A stretch of DNA of 51,109 nt from Aeromonas australiensis (GTDB lineage: Bacteria > Pseudomonadota > Gammaproteobacteria > Enterobacterales > Aeromonadaceae): contig NZ_CDDH01000071.1 in NCBI RefSeq assembly GCF_000819725.1, positions 1 to 51,109 of the forward strand, in the 5' to 3' direction. Positions within the stretch are counted from its first letter, which is position 1, and every line of letters starts with the position of its first letter. A program made the position numbers and the translations under genes. Below are positions 29,102 to 37,852 of this stretch, in pieces. The notes beneath the pieces were generated by a model. It did not search any database and was not told the origin of the DNA. It worked only from the letters and a program-made list of their open reading frames with translations.

Positions 29102-30040
29102 ATGAAAGAAACCCTGCCCAGCTATGAAGCCATGATGCCTGCCGTGCTCAAGGTATTGGTCGATGGTGTCGCCCGCCCTCTGCGTGAGGTATTCGAGCGG
29201 GTTTGCCAGCACTATGCCTTTACTCCGGAGCAGTTGGCCGACACTTTGCCAAGTGGCCGCCAAACCACGCTGCGCAGCCGGGTCGGCTGGGCCAAGACCT
29301 ATCTGGTCAAGGCGGGCCTCATCGAGCAACCCAAGCGGGGCATCTGCCTTATTACCGAACGGGGTAAGGCTGCGCTGGTATCGGGGCAGTCAATCGACAA
29401 CCGCTATCTGGCCCAATTCGGCGAGTTTGTTGCCTTTACCCAGGCCTCAGGTGAAAGCACCGGCTGCCTGCCACCGGCGGTAGCCAATGCCGCAGACCCG
29501 CAAAAAAACGAGCTAGCCAGCACCCCTCAAGAGCAGATTGAACAGGCTCTGGCCGCCATCAATCGCTCCCTTGCTGATGACCTGCTTGCCGAGATCTTGG
29601 GCCTTTCCCCGCGTTTCTTTGAACAGCTGGTGGTCAATCTGATGGTGGCCATGGGCTATGGCGGCAGTCAGCAGGATGCCGCCCGCACCACACGCTACAG
29701 CAGCGATGGCGGGATCGATGGCATCATCAAGGAAGATCGGTTGGGGCTCGACTCCATCTACTTGCAGGCCAAGCGCTATACAGACAAAACCGTCGGGCGT
29801 CCCGAGATCCAGTCCTTCGCGGGAGCGCTGGATCTGCACAAGGCCCGCAAGGGGGTCTTTATCACCACCGCCAGCTTTAGCCGTGAGGCGCAGGAGTATG
29901 TGGGTCTGATTGAGAAGCGCATCGTGCTGATCGACGGTGCCCGTCTTGCCGCCCTGATGATCGAATACGGCGTCGGCGTCACCACCCGCCAGACCCTCAC
30001 CATCAAGACCCTGGATTCGGATTACTTTCTGGAAGATTGA
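29102..30040 (+). CDS. mrr: Mrr-type restriction endonuclease (type IV)
   Basis: 312 residues, as usual for Mrr. The N-terminal winged-helix Mrr_N domain covers about residues 5-95 (YEAMMPAVLKVLVDG to GICLITERGKAAL); the C-terminal PD-(D/E)xK catalytic domain covers about residues 160-300 with FFEQLVVNLMVAMGYGGS, DGGIDGII (catalytic Asp near 205) and IYLQAKRY (QxK near 222). Mrr proteins cut DNA carrying foreign methylation. hsdR begins two nt after its stop, so it is probably co-transcribed with the type I system. Such a pair must tolerate the host's own adenine methylation. Confidence 0.9.
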   Translation: MKETLPSYEAMMPAVLKVLVDGVARPLREVFERVCQHYAFTPEQLADTLPSGRQTTLRSRVGWAKTYLVKAGLIEQPKRGICLITERGKAALVSGQSIDNRYLAQFGEFVAFTQASGESTGCLPPAVANAADPQKNELASTPQEQIEQALAAINRSLADDLLAEILGLSPRFFEQLVVNLMVAMGYGGSQQDAARTTRYSSDGGIDGIIKEDRLGLDSIYLQAKRYTDKTVGRPEIQSFAGALDLHKARKGVFITTASFSREAQEYVGLIEKRIVLIDGARLAALMIEYGVGVTTRQTLTIKTLDSDYFLED

Positions 30041-30042
30041 CC

Positions 30043-33000
30043 ATGACCGAGCGCAGCAATTTCTATTTCCTGAAGACCCATGAACCCATTCTGCTCGAAC
30101 TGGCGCAAGGGGCTGAACGAGCATTCGCCAGCGATCCCAACACGACCCTGGTCAAACTGCGTCAACTGAGTGAGGCCTTGGCCCAGGATATTGCCATGCA
30201 CTGTGGCATTGCCGCCCAGCCTCAGACCACGCAAGCGGAGCTGCTCTACTTGATCGGTCGCGAGCTGTCGCTAGAGCCTATCGTGATGAACCTCTTCCAT
30301 GGGCTGCGCAAAGCAGGTAACCATGCGGTGCATCAGTTTAGAACCCGCCACAAAGAGGCGTTGGCCGGTCTGAAAGTCGCCCGAGACCTGGCAGTTTGGT
30401 ATCACCGCTTCTTTGGCCAAGGCAGCGAACAGTTCAAGCCAGAGCCCTTTATCGTTCCCGATGATCCCAGTGCCGAGCTGAGTCAATTGCAGGATCAGAT
30501 AGCCAAGCTCAAAGATGAACTCACGAGTGCCAGCAGCCAGCTTGATCAGAATCAGGAATTAGCCGAATTGCTGGCGCGGGAGAAGAAGGAGTATCAGGAG
30601 CTGGCCGAGCTGATGGATCAGGAGGCCAGAGAACTTGCCTCCCAGGCCAAGGCTCACCAAGCAGCATTGGCGGCACAGCAGCAGGAGTTCGAGCGTCGCC
30701 TGGCCGAGTTGCAGCAGCAACTACAGCAACAAACTGAAGAGGCCAAGCAGCAGGCGACCCTGGCATTGCAAACACTTGCCAGCAAGGCCAGACGGATCAC
30801 CGATACCCTCTCTCTTGACGAAAGCAGCACCCGTATTCTCATCGATCAGCAGTTGCAAGAGGCTGGATGGGAAGCTGACTCCGAACAGCTCGACTACCGT
30901 AAGGGGACTCGTCCGCAGAAAGGGCGCCATATGGCCATTGCCGAGTGGCCCACCTTGCATAACGGTGAGAAGGGCCGGGCTGACTATGTGCTCTTTATTG
31001 GCCTGATGCCGGTCGCAGCAGTAGAAGCGAAAAAGATGAACACCAATGTGGCCGGCAAGATCCCTCAAGCGGGTCGCTACAGCAAGGGGTTTGCCATCAC
31101 GGGTTCGATGGTTGGACCCTGGACGCAGGAGGGCCGTGTATCCCCTTGGTCTGATGGTCAAGGCGAGCATTATCAGCTTCCCTACCTCTACTCCTGCAAC
31201 GGGCGCCCCTATGTCAAGCAGCTGGCCGAACAGTCCGGCATCTGGTTTCGCGATGCCCGTCACCCGAGCAATCTCGCTCGCCCCTTGCAGCAGTTCCATT
31301 CGCCGGATGGATTACTGGATCTGCTCAAACGCAGCCGCGAACAGGCCGAGCAAACGCTCAAAGAGGAGGGCTTTACCTACCTCAAGCTAAGACCCTACCA
31401 ACAAAAAGCCATCGAAGCGGTAGAAACGGCGCTGGCGCAAGATCAGCGCAACTGTTTGCTGGCCATGGCAACGGGGACAGGCAAGACCCGCACTATCATT
31501 GGTCTGCTCTATCGCTTCCTTAAGGCTGAGCGGTTTCGCCGCATCCTCTTTCTGGTAGACAGAACCGCCCTGGGCGAGCAGGCCCTGAAAGATTTCAAAG
31601 AGGCCCCCCTCGAGCAAAACCAGACCCTCTGGTCGGCTTACAACATTGCAGAGCTCGGGGATATGGCGGCGCAAGCTGAAACGCGCGTTCAGGTGGCTAC
31701 GGTGCAGGCCATGGTGAAGCGCACCTTTGCCAGCGATAATCCCCCACCGATCGATGAATTCGACTGCATCATAGTGGACGAAGCCCACCGTGGTTACGCC
31801 CTCGATCAGGAGATGACCGAAGGGGAACTCTCCACCCGAGATGCCGCGCAATATCTCTCAAGCTATCGCCGGGTGCTCGACTATTTCGATGCGGTCAAGA
31901 TTGGCCTCACTGCCACCCCGGCAAAACACACCAGCGACATTTTCGGCAAGCCGGTCTACCTCTACTCCTACCGCGAGGCGGTGGCCGATGACTGGCTGAT
32001 CGACCACGAATCACCGATCCGTTTCCAGACCAAACTGAGCGAAAACGGGATCGCTTTTAGCAAGGGTGAGATGGTGACAGCTATCGATACCCGCACTGGC
32101 GAGATTGAGACTGCAGAGCTGGAGGATGATCTCAACTTTGAGGTGGACGCCTTCAACAAAAGGGTGATCAACGAATCCTTCAATAGGGTCATCTGTGAGG
32201 CGCTGGCGCAAGAGCTCGATCCCTTCGGGGATGAAAAGACCATGATCTTCTGTGCCACCGATAACCATGCCGACATGGTCAAGCGGCTGCTGGATGTCGA
32301 GTTCAAAACGCTTTATGGGGATAACTATAACCAGGAGGCGGTCGCCAAGATCACCGGCAAGAGCGACAAGGTGAGTACCCTGATCAGTCGCTACAAGAAC
32401 GAACGCTACCCCAATATCGCCATCACGGTTGACCTGCTTACCACCGGTATCGATGTACCGAAGATCTGCAATCTGGTCTTTATGCGCCGGGTCAAGTCAC
32501 GGATCCTCTATGAGCAGATGATGGGGCGAGCCACTCGCCGCTGCGATGAGATAGGCAAGACGGTGTTTCGCATCTATGACCCGGTGGATATCTACGCCGC
32601 ACTGGCCGAGGTCAACACCATGCAGCCGTTGGTCAAAAACCCCGATATCACCCTGGCGCAGTTGGTCGATGAGCTGAGTGACCCACAGTATCTGGAGCAA
32701 GCCCTTGCCGTTGCGGGAGACGAACCGGGCCAAAGCCAGGCCGATACTATTTTGAGCCAGCTCAGCCAGAAGCTGATGCGGGTACTGCGCAAGGCTGAGG
32801 GCAAGGCGGATCGCTATCCGCCCTTAAAGCAGAAGCTGGCTGAATTGGGGGAAGAGTGGGGAGTGGCACCTGACAAGCTACATCAGCACCTCCACCAGCT
32901 TGGCCCCAAACAGGCCAGTGACTTCTTGCGTCAACATGTCACCCTGCTCAGTGAACTGGCTGCGGTTCAAGAGCTGGTGGGCAGTGAATATCGTCCGGTG

Positions 33001-33558
33001 ATTTCAGACCATCAAGACCAGCTCACCCTACGCGATCAGAGCTACGGCACCTATGGCAGGCCAGAGGATTATCTCGATGGGTTCGCCGACTTTATTCGTC
33101 AGCAGGTCAACAGCAACGCCGCGCTGATGGCGGTCGTCAATGCCCCACGCGATCTCACCCGGGCCCAGCTCAAAGAGATCAAGCTGCTACTCGATGGCGC
33201 CGGCTTTAAAGAGGCCAACCTGCAGAGTGCCTGGCGCAGCCAGACCAATCAGGATATCGCCGCCAGCATCATAGGCCATATTCGCCGCGCCGCCCTTGGC
33301 GAGCCGCTGATCCCCTATAGCGAGCGGGTACGGCTGGCGATGGAGCAGATCTACCGCAGCCAGAGCTGGACGCCCGTCCAGCGTAGATGGCTGGATCGTC
33401 TGGCCAAGCAGTTGGTCCACGAGGTGATTGTCGATCGCGACTTTATCAACGAGCGCTTCGCCGATGATGGTGGTGCCAAGCGGCTCGATGGCCTGCTCGG
33501 CAGGCAGTTGGACAAGCTGCTGGATCAGCTTGGTGATGCGCTCTGGCAAGTCGCCTGA
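30043..33558 (+). CDS. hsdR: Type I restriction enzyme R subunit (EcoEI-like)
   Basis: 1171 residues from the ATG two nt after mrr. N-terminal DUF4145-like helices (residues 1-140), then a long Gln/Glu-rich coiled coil (about residues 145-255). The endonuclease domain has GRADYVLFIG and VAAVEAKKMNT (Asp and ExK near 313-332). The motor domain has Walker A LAMATGTGKTRTI (near 476), the DEAH box CIIVDEAHRGY (near 579), GLTATPAKHTS and the helicase C-terminal LLTTGIDVPKICNLVFMRR. The C-terminal 250 residues should contact the methylase. It translocates and cuts unmodified DNA with HsdM and HsdS, from which it is separated by fic. Confidence 0.95.
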   Translation: MTERSNFYFLKTHEPILLELAQGAERAFASDPNTTLVKLRQLSEALAQDIAMHCGIAAQPQTTQAELLYLIGRELSLEPIVMNLFHGLRKAGNHAVHQFRTRHKEALAGLKVARDLAVWYHRFFGQGSEQFKPEPFIVPDDPSAELSQLQDQIAKLKDELTSASSQLDQNQELAELLAREKKEYQELAELMDQEARELASQAKAHQAALAAQQQEFERRLAELQQQLQQQTEEAKQQATLALQTLASKARRITDTLSLDESSTRILIDQQLQEAGWEADSEQLDYRKGTRPQKGRHMAIAEWPTLHNGEKGRADYVLFIGLMPVAAVEAKKMNTNVAGKIPQAGRYSKGFAITGSMVGPWTQEGRVSPWSDGQGEHYQLPYLYSCNGRPYVKQLAEQSGIWFRDARHPSNLARPLQQFHSPDGLLDLLKRSREQAEQTLKEEGFTYLKLRPYQQKAIEAVETALAQDQRNCLLAMATGTGKTRTIIGLLYRFLKAERFRRILFLVDRTALGEQALKDFKEAPLEQNQTLWSAYNIAELGDMAAQAETRVQVATVQAMVKRTFASDNPPPIDEFDCIIVDEAHRGYALDQEMTEGELSTRDAAQYLSSYRRVLDYFDAVKIGLTATPAKHTSDIFGKPVYLYSYREAVADDWLIDHESPIRFQTKLSENGIAFSKGEMVTAIDTRTGEIETAELEDDLNFEVDAFNKRVINESFNRVICEALAQELDPFGDEKTMIFCATDNHADMVKRLLDVEFKTLYGDNYNQEAVAKITGKSDKVSTLISRYKNERYPNIAITVDLLTTGIDVPKICNLVFMRRVKSRILYEQMMGRATRRCDEIGKTVFRIYDPVDIYAALAEVNTMQPLVKNPDITLAQLVDELSDPQYLEQALAVAGDEPGQSQADTILSQLSQKLMRVLRKAEGKADRYPPLKQKLAELGEEWGVAPDKLHQHLHQLGPKQASDFLRQHVTLLSELAAVQELVGSEYRPVISDHQDQLTLRDQSYGTYGRPEDYLDGFADFIRQQVNSNAALMAVVNAPRDLTRAQLKEIKLLLDGAGFKEANLQSAWRSQTNQDIAASIIGHIRRAALGEPLIPYSERVRLAMEQIYRSQSWTPVQRRWLDRLAKQLVHEVIVDRDFINERFADDGGAKRLDGLLGRQLDKLLDQLGDALWQVA

Positions 33559-33586
33559 CAAGTGGCCCCAGCCACCGGCCCAACAG

Positions 33587-33680
33587 GTATAGAAACAGGA
33601 CCTTTTTATTCAGGTGGGGCACCATATGTATAGAAAATTAAACTTTCTATACATACAATCGCCGACATGTAGAAAACAGG
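33587..33680 (+). promoter_or_regulatory. Inverted repeat and flanking half-sites before fic, candidate operator
   Basis: TATGTATAGAAA (33625-33636) and TTTCTATACATA (33644-33655) form a perfect 12-bp inverted repeat with a 7-nt AT spacer. Related half-sites flank it: GTATAGAAACAGGA at 33587 and ATGTAGAAAACAGG at 33667, which also form a direct repeat. The spacing between motif starts is about 40 nt. The region lies between the hsdR stop and the fic ATG and must carry the fic promoter. The fic product has a C-terminal HTH-like part that could bind it. Confidence 0.6.
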
Positions 33681-33690
33681 GGACTTTTCT

Positions 33691-34761
33691 ATGCCTATTA
33701 CCCCGCTGCCGCTGGCCAATATCGCCGAGCTGGAGAGCCGCGCCGTGCTCAAAAAGAGCGCCGAGGCTCACCGCTACCTGGCCGAACTCAAGGGGGTGGC
33801 GGCCAGCATTCCCAACGAAGGGATCCTCATCAACACCCTGTCGTTGCAAGAGGCAAAAAACAGCTCGGAGATCGAGAACATCATCACCACTCACGATGAT
33901 CTCTATCGCGCCAACCTGTTTGAAGAGGCGGTCAATCCGGCCACCAAAGAGGTGCAAGACTATGCCGCGGCCCTCAAGCAGGGCTTTGCCACTGTGCGCC
34001 GGCAGCAGCTGATCCGGCTGGCCGACATTCTGGCAGTGCAGCAATGTCTGGAAAAAAACCGTGCCGGCCTGCGCCGTCTGCCCGGCACCGACCTCAAGAA
34101 TGCCCGTACCGGTGAGGTGATCTACACCCCGCCCCAGCACGGCGACGAAATAGCCGCCCTGATGGATAATCTGGTGCGCTATATCAATGACGATGAGCTC
34201 TGCGATGCCGATCCGCTGGTCAAGATGGCCATCATCCACCACCAGTTCGAGAGCATTCACCCCTTCTATGACGGTAATGGCCGCACTGGCCGTATCCTCA
34301 ACCTGCTCTATCTGGTGGCTCAGGGGCTGCTCAACCTGCCGGTGCTCTATTTGAGCCGCTACTTTATCCACGACAAGGGGCGCTACTACCACGAGCTGCA
34401 AGCAGTGCGCGACAGCGGAGAGTGGGAACCCTGGCTGCTCTACATGCTCGATGCGGTGATCGACACCGCCCAGAGCACCATCGCTCTTATCACCGGCATC
34501 AAGGAGCTGATGGCAAGCTATAAGCAGGGCATTCGCAGCCAGTTGCCAAAAATCTACAGCCAGGATCTGCTCAATAACCTCTTCAACCACCCGTATACCA
34601 AGATCGACTTCGTAATGAGCGATCTCGGTGTGACACGCATTACCGCCACCCGTTATCTGGATCTGCTGGTCGAGCATGGATTCTTGCAAAAACAGAAGAT
34701 TGGTCGCGGCAACTACTACATCAACCAGCCCCTGTGCGCCCTCCTGGCGGCGCACAGTTAA
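33691..34761 (+). CDS. fic: Fic-domain protein with N-terminal inhibitory motif and C-terminal winged helix
   Basis: 356 residues, ATG after GGGGAC. The catalytic Fic motif HPFYDGNGRTGR is intact (residues 190-201), so AMP transfer to a target hydroxyl is expected. The self-inhibiting motif S-x3-E-N is present at about residues 59-64 (SSEIEN), placing the inhibitory helix before the Fic core as in class II proteins. An N-terminal Fic_N-like region precedes it, and residues about 290-350 (DFVMSDLGVTRITATRYLDL, then LVEHGFLQKQKIGRGNYYI) look like a winged helix. It sits between hsdR and hsdM, in the same orientation, with its own candidate operator. The target is unknown. Confidence 0.9.
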   Translation: MPITPLPLANIAELESRAVLKKSAEAHRYLAELKGVAASIPNEGILINTLSLQEAKNSSEIENIITTHDDLYRANLFEEAVNPATKEVQDYAAALKQGFATVRRQQLIRLADILAVQQCLEKNRAGLRRLPGTDLKNARTGEVIYTPPQHGDEIAALMDNLVRYINDDELCDADPLVKMAIIHHQFESIHPFYDGNGRTGRILNLLYLVAQGLLNLPVLYLSRYFIHDKGRYYHELQAVRDSGEWEPWLLYMLDAVIDTAQSTIALITGIKELMASYKQGIRSQLPKIYSQDLLNNLFNHPYTKIDFVMSDLGVTRITATRYLDLLVEHGFLQKQKIGRGNYYINQPLCALLAAHS

Positions 34762-34775
34762 TAATCGGAACACCC

Positions 34776-36404
34776 ATGCGCAACAACGATATCGTGCAAA
34801 AACTGTGGAACCTCTGTGACGTCCTGCGTGACGACGGCATCAACTACTCCGACTATGTCACCGAGCTGGTGCTGCTGCTCTTTATCAAGATGGTGCACGA
34901 AAACGAAGAGGCGGGCATTCTGGCCGCCCACACCCTGCCCGAACATTGCCGCTGGCCCGAACTCGCCAGCCGCTCCGGCCTCCCCCTGCTCAACCACTAT
35001 CGCCAGATGCTGGTGGATCTCTCCACCGACCATGACCCCCTGATCGCCGCCATCTATGCCGATGCCCAGACCCGGCTGCGTGAACCGCGCCATCTGCATC
35101 AGATGATCAAGGCCCTCGACCAGATCGACTGGTTCAACGCCAAGCAAGATGGCCTGGGGGATCTCTATGAAGGCCTGCTGGAGAAAAACGCCGGCGAAAC
35201 CAAATCCGGCGCCGGTCAATACTTCACCCCGCGCGCCCTGATCAACAGCATGGTGCGCTGCATCCAGCCCAAGGCGGGGGAGGTGATTCAAGACCCGGCC
35301 GCCGGCACCGCCGGTTTTCTGATCGCTGCCGACCAGTACATCAAGAGCCAGACCGACGATCTCTACGACCTCGGCAAGGCCGAGCAGGCGTTTCAGAAGC
35401 GCCGCGCCTTTATCGGAGTCGAGCTGGTGCCCAATACCCGTCGCCTCGCCCTGATGAACTGCCTGCTGCACGGCATGGAAGGGGATGAAGAGGGGGTGGT
35501 TCACCTCGGCAATGCCCTGGGACAGGCAGGCGCCGCCTTGCCCAAAGTCGATATCATCCTCGCCAACCCGCCCTTTGGCACCAGCAAGGGGGGCGAGGCC
35601 AGCAATACCCGTGATGACCTCACCTACAAGACCAGCAACAAGCAGCTCGCCTTCTTGCAGCATATCTATCGTGGCCTCAAGCCCGGTGGCCGCGCCGCCG
35701 TGGTATTGCCCGACAACGTGCTGTTTGAAGCCGGGGTCGGCACCGAGGTGCGCCGCGATCTGATGGACAAATGCAACCTGCACACCATCCTGCGTCTGCC
35801 CACCGGCATCTTCTACGCCCAGGGGGTCAAGACCAATGTGCTCTTCTTCCAGAAGGGCAGCGCCAGCGATCCCTATCAGCAGGAGGGCTGCACCAAGGAC
35901 GTCTGGGTTTACGACCTGCGCAGCAATATGCCGAGTTTTGGCAAGCGCACCCCCTTTAGCGAGGCCCATCTCGCCCCGTTTGAGCGGGTCTATGGCACAA
36001 ACCCCAATGGCCAGAGCCCGCGCAGCGAGGGGGAGTATAGCTTTACCGAACTGGCAGGGTCTGAAGCAGTCCAGACAGGCGAACCAGAGCTGAGCGGCCA
36101 ACCCGAGCAGGGGCGCTGGCGCAGCTTTAGCCGGGCGTGGATCCGCGATAACAAGGGGGATTCCCTCGATATCAGCTGGCTCAAGGATCAAAACAGCGTC
36201 GATGCCGCCGATTTGCCCGAGCCTGCGATATTGGCAGAGCAAGCAATGTCGGAATTAAGTGATGCGATCTATGAGATGCACTCTTTGTTGAAAGAACTCG
36301 ATATGCCATTTTCTGCCAATCGCAAGCTTGTTGAACTCGGCAAACAGTTTGGAATAAGCAAACAAGCAGCACGTAAAGCCATTAAGGAGCGAGACTGTGA
36401 GTAA
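34776..36404 (+). CDS. hsdM: Type I DNA methyltransferase M subunit
   Basis: 542 residues from the ATG 14 nt after fic. An N-terminal helical HsdM_N domain (about residues 1-130) precedes the N6-adenine methylase core: SAM-binding DPAAGTAGFLIAADQYI (near residue 173) and catalytic NPPFGTSKGG (near residue 265). The last 60 residues contain a helix-turn-helix-like segment (LGKQFGISKQAARKAIKERD). With HsdS it methylates the target; with HsdR it forms the restriction complex. From about 36240 the DNA becomes visibly AT-richer, continuing into hsdS. It overlaps hsdS by eight nt. Confidence 0.95.
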   Translation: MRNNDIVQKLWNLCDVLRDDGINYSDYVTELVLLLFIKMVHENEEAGILAAHTLPEHCRWPELASRSGLPLLNHYRQMLVDLSTDHDPLIAAIYADAQTRLREPRHLHQMIKALDQIDWFNAKQDGLGDLYEGLLEKNAGETKSGAGQYFTPRALINSMVRCIQPKAGEVIQDPAAGTAGFLIAADQYIKSQTDDLYDLGKAEQAFQKRRAFIGVELVPNTRRLALMNCLLHGMEGDEEGVVHLGNALGQAGAALPKVDIILANPPFGTSKGGEASNTRDDLTYKTSNKQLAFLQHIYRGLKPGGRAAVVLPDNVLFEAGVGTEVRRDLMDKCNLHTILRLPTGIFYAQGVKTNVLFFQKGSASDPYQQEGCTKDVWVYDLRSNMPSFGKRTPFSEAHLAPFERVYGTNPNGQSPRSEGEYSFTELAGSEAVQTGEPELSGQPEQGRWRSFSRAWIRDNKGDSLDISWLKDQNSVDAADLPEPAILAEQAMSELSDAIYEMHSLLKELDMPFSANRKLVELGKQFGISKQAARKAIKERDCE

Positions 36405-37695
36405 TTCTCTTCCGCAGGGCTGGGCGTCATGCACTCTGGCAGACATAGCTGCTGTTAACCCAAAAACAGTAGCCGATGAATCGCTTATCGCCGGTTTTGT
36501 ACCCATGTCACACGCTCCCACCAGCTATCATGGCGAGCTGCTATTTGATGAAAAGCTTTGGGGGGAAATAAAAAAGTCCTACACCAATTTTCAGGATGGC
36601 GATGTTATCTTTGCCAAGGTAACCCCATGTTTTGAAAATGGTAAAGCAGCTATTGTTGATGATTTACCAAATGGCATAGGGGCTGGCAGCTCCGAGTTTT
36701 ATGTACTTCGCCCTCATTGCAGCGATATTTCACAGAAGTTGTTGTTTGCACTTATAAAAACGCATGCTTTTATGCAAGAAGGTGCCACCAATATGACGGG
36801 GGCAGTCGGTTTGCGCCGTGTGCCAAAGTCATTCGTTGAAACATTTCCTATTGCTTTGCCACCAGCAGCAGAGCAAAAAGAGATTATCGACCGGCTTGAT
36901 AAATTGCTGGCTCAGGTGGAGGCCACCCAAGCCCGTTTGGCCCGAATTCCTGATATTATCAAGCGTTTCCGCCAATCTGTCCTCACTTCTGCATTTTACG
37001 GTTTTAATGGTAATAATTTCATAAATAAAAAGCTAAGCGAGTTCATAGATATACAGAATGGCGCTAGACGGCCTGTATCCGCCTCAACAAGGGCTAATAT
37101 AAAAGGAGATATTCCATATTATGGGGCAACTGGAATTGTTGACTATCTAAATGATTATACTCATGAGGGACGATTCTTACTCGTTGGTGAAGATGGTGCC
37201 AATCTTTTGAGTAAAAACAAAGATCTTGCATTTATTATTGATGGTAAAGCTTGGGTTAATAATCACGTTCATGTTCTTAAAGAGAAAGCTGATGTTAATT
37301 TGGATTTTATAAAAATAGTTGTGAACTCCTTAGACCTATCGCCTTGGGTCACTGGCACCACACAACCAAAATTAACAAAGCGAGCACTCGGTGAGTTACC
37401 TGTACCTTTTTTTGCTTATGAAAAACAAACCGAAATCGTCCGTCGGGTGGAACAGCTCTTTGCCTATGCCGATACCCTCGAGCAGCAGGCCAAGGCGGCC
37501 AAAGCGCGGGTCGATAAGCTGACCCAGGCCATTCTGGCCAAGGCGTTTCGCGGTGAGCTGACCGCCGACTGGCGTGCCGCCAATCCGGACCTGATCAGCG
37601 GTGACCATAGCGCCGCCGCCCTGCTGGCCCGTATTCAGGCCGAGCGGGCCGCCGCCAAGCCGCACAAACGGGCAACCAAAACATCCGCGACGTAG
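36397..37695 (+). CDS. hsdS: Type I restriction-modification specificity subunit
   Basis: 432 residues, GTG start inside the hsdM tail. It has the usual two-domain layout: target-recognition domain 1 (about residues 1-155), central conserved helix (EIIDRLDKLLAQVEATQARL, about 163-198), target-recognition domain 2 (about 200-346) and C-terminal conserved helix (EIVRRVEQLFAYADTLEQQA, about 346-395). The sequence recognised cannot be predicted by eye. Base composition is mosaic: recognition domain 2 especially is AT-rich while both conserved helices are GC-rich like the rest of the island, the pattern expected after exchange of recognition domains. Confidence 0.93.
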   Translation: MSNSLPQGWASCTLADIAAVNPKTVADESLIAGFVPMSHAPTSYHGELLFDEKLWGEIKKSYTNFQDGDVIFAKVTPCFENGKAAIVDDLPNGIGAGSSEFYVLRPHCSDISQKLLFALIKTHAFMQEGATNMTGAVGLRRVPKSFVETFPIALPPAAEQKEIIDRLDKLLAQVEATQARLARIPDIIKRFRQSVLTSAFYGFNGNNFINKKLSEFIDIQNGARRPVSASTRANIKGDIPYYGATGIVDYLNDYTHEGRFLLVGEDGANLLSKNKDLAFIIDGKAWVNNHVHVLKEKADVNLDFIKIVVNSLDLSPWVTGTTQPKLTKRALGELPVPFFAYEKQTEIVRRVEQLFAYADTLEQQAKAAKARVDKLTQAILAKAFRGELTADWRAANPDLISGDHSAAALLARIQAERAAAKPHKRATKTSAT

Positions 37696-37724
37696 GTTCG
37701 ATTAGCGAAGCGTAATCGGACGCA
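37693..37724. repeat. Palindromic element containing CGATTAGCGAAGCGTAATCG
   Basis: CGATTA and TAATCG arms flank GCGAAGCG. From memory, variants of TAGG..GATTAGCGAAGCGTAATC..ACGC occur as short dispersed elements in many gammaproteobacteria. Here it begins in the hsdS stop codon and separates hsdS from a degenerate copy of its own 3' end. Confidence 0.5.
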
Positions 37725-37730
37725 CGAGAA

Positions 37731-37820
37731 ACCGCCGCCCTACTGGCCTGCATTCAGACTGCGCGGCCCACCGCCAGCGGCATTATTCGGCGGGTTGTAA
37801 GCCAGGTGCTGGCGAGATAA
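37731..37820 (+). pseudogene. Degenerate copy of the hsdS 3' end
   Basis: Bases 37731-37781 repeat hsdS bases 37612-37663 with roughly four fifths identity (ALLARIQAERAA in HsdS, ALLACIQTARPT in the copy), about 120 nt downstream. It stays open to a TAA at 37818-37820 but has no start of its own. It is either the tail of a lost second specificity gene or a tandem duplication. Confidence 0.6.
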
Positions 37821-37852
37821 GGTCGTGTTGGCAGCAAAATTAGGAATAGAGC

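Noticed and set aside
33610..34773. Open frame on the minus strand opposite fic
   Set aside because: It only mirrors fic. Its start region resembles a short plus-strand frame because both cross the inverted repeat.
37693..37820. CRISPR or mobile-element interpretation of the repeats behind hsdS
   Set aside because: Only two imperfect copies and one palindrome; no regular spacing, no transposase and no target-site duplication.
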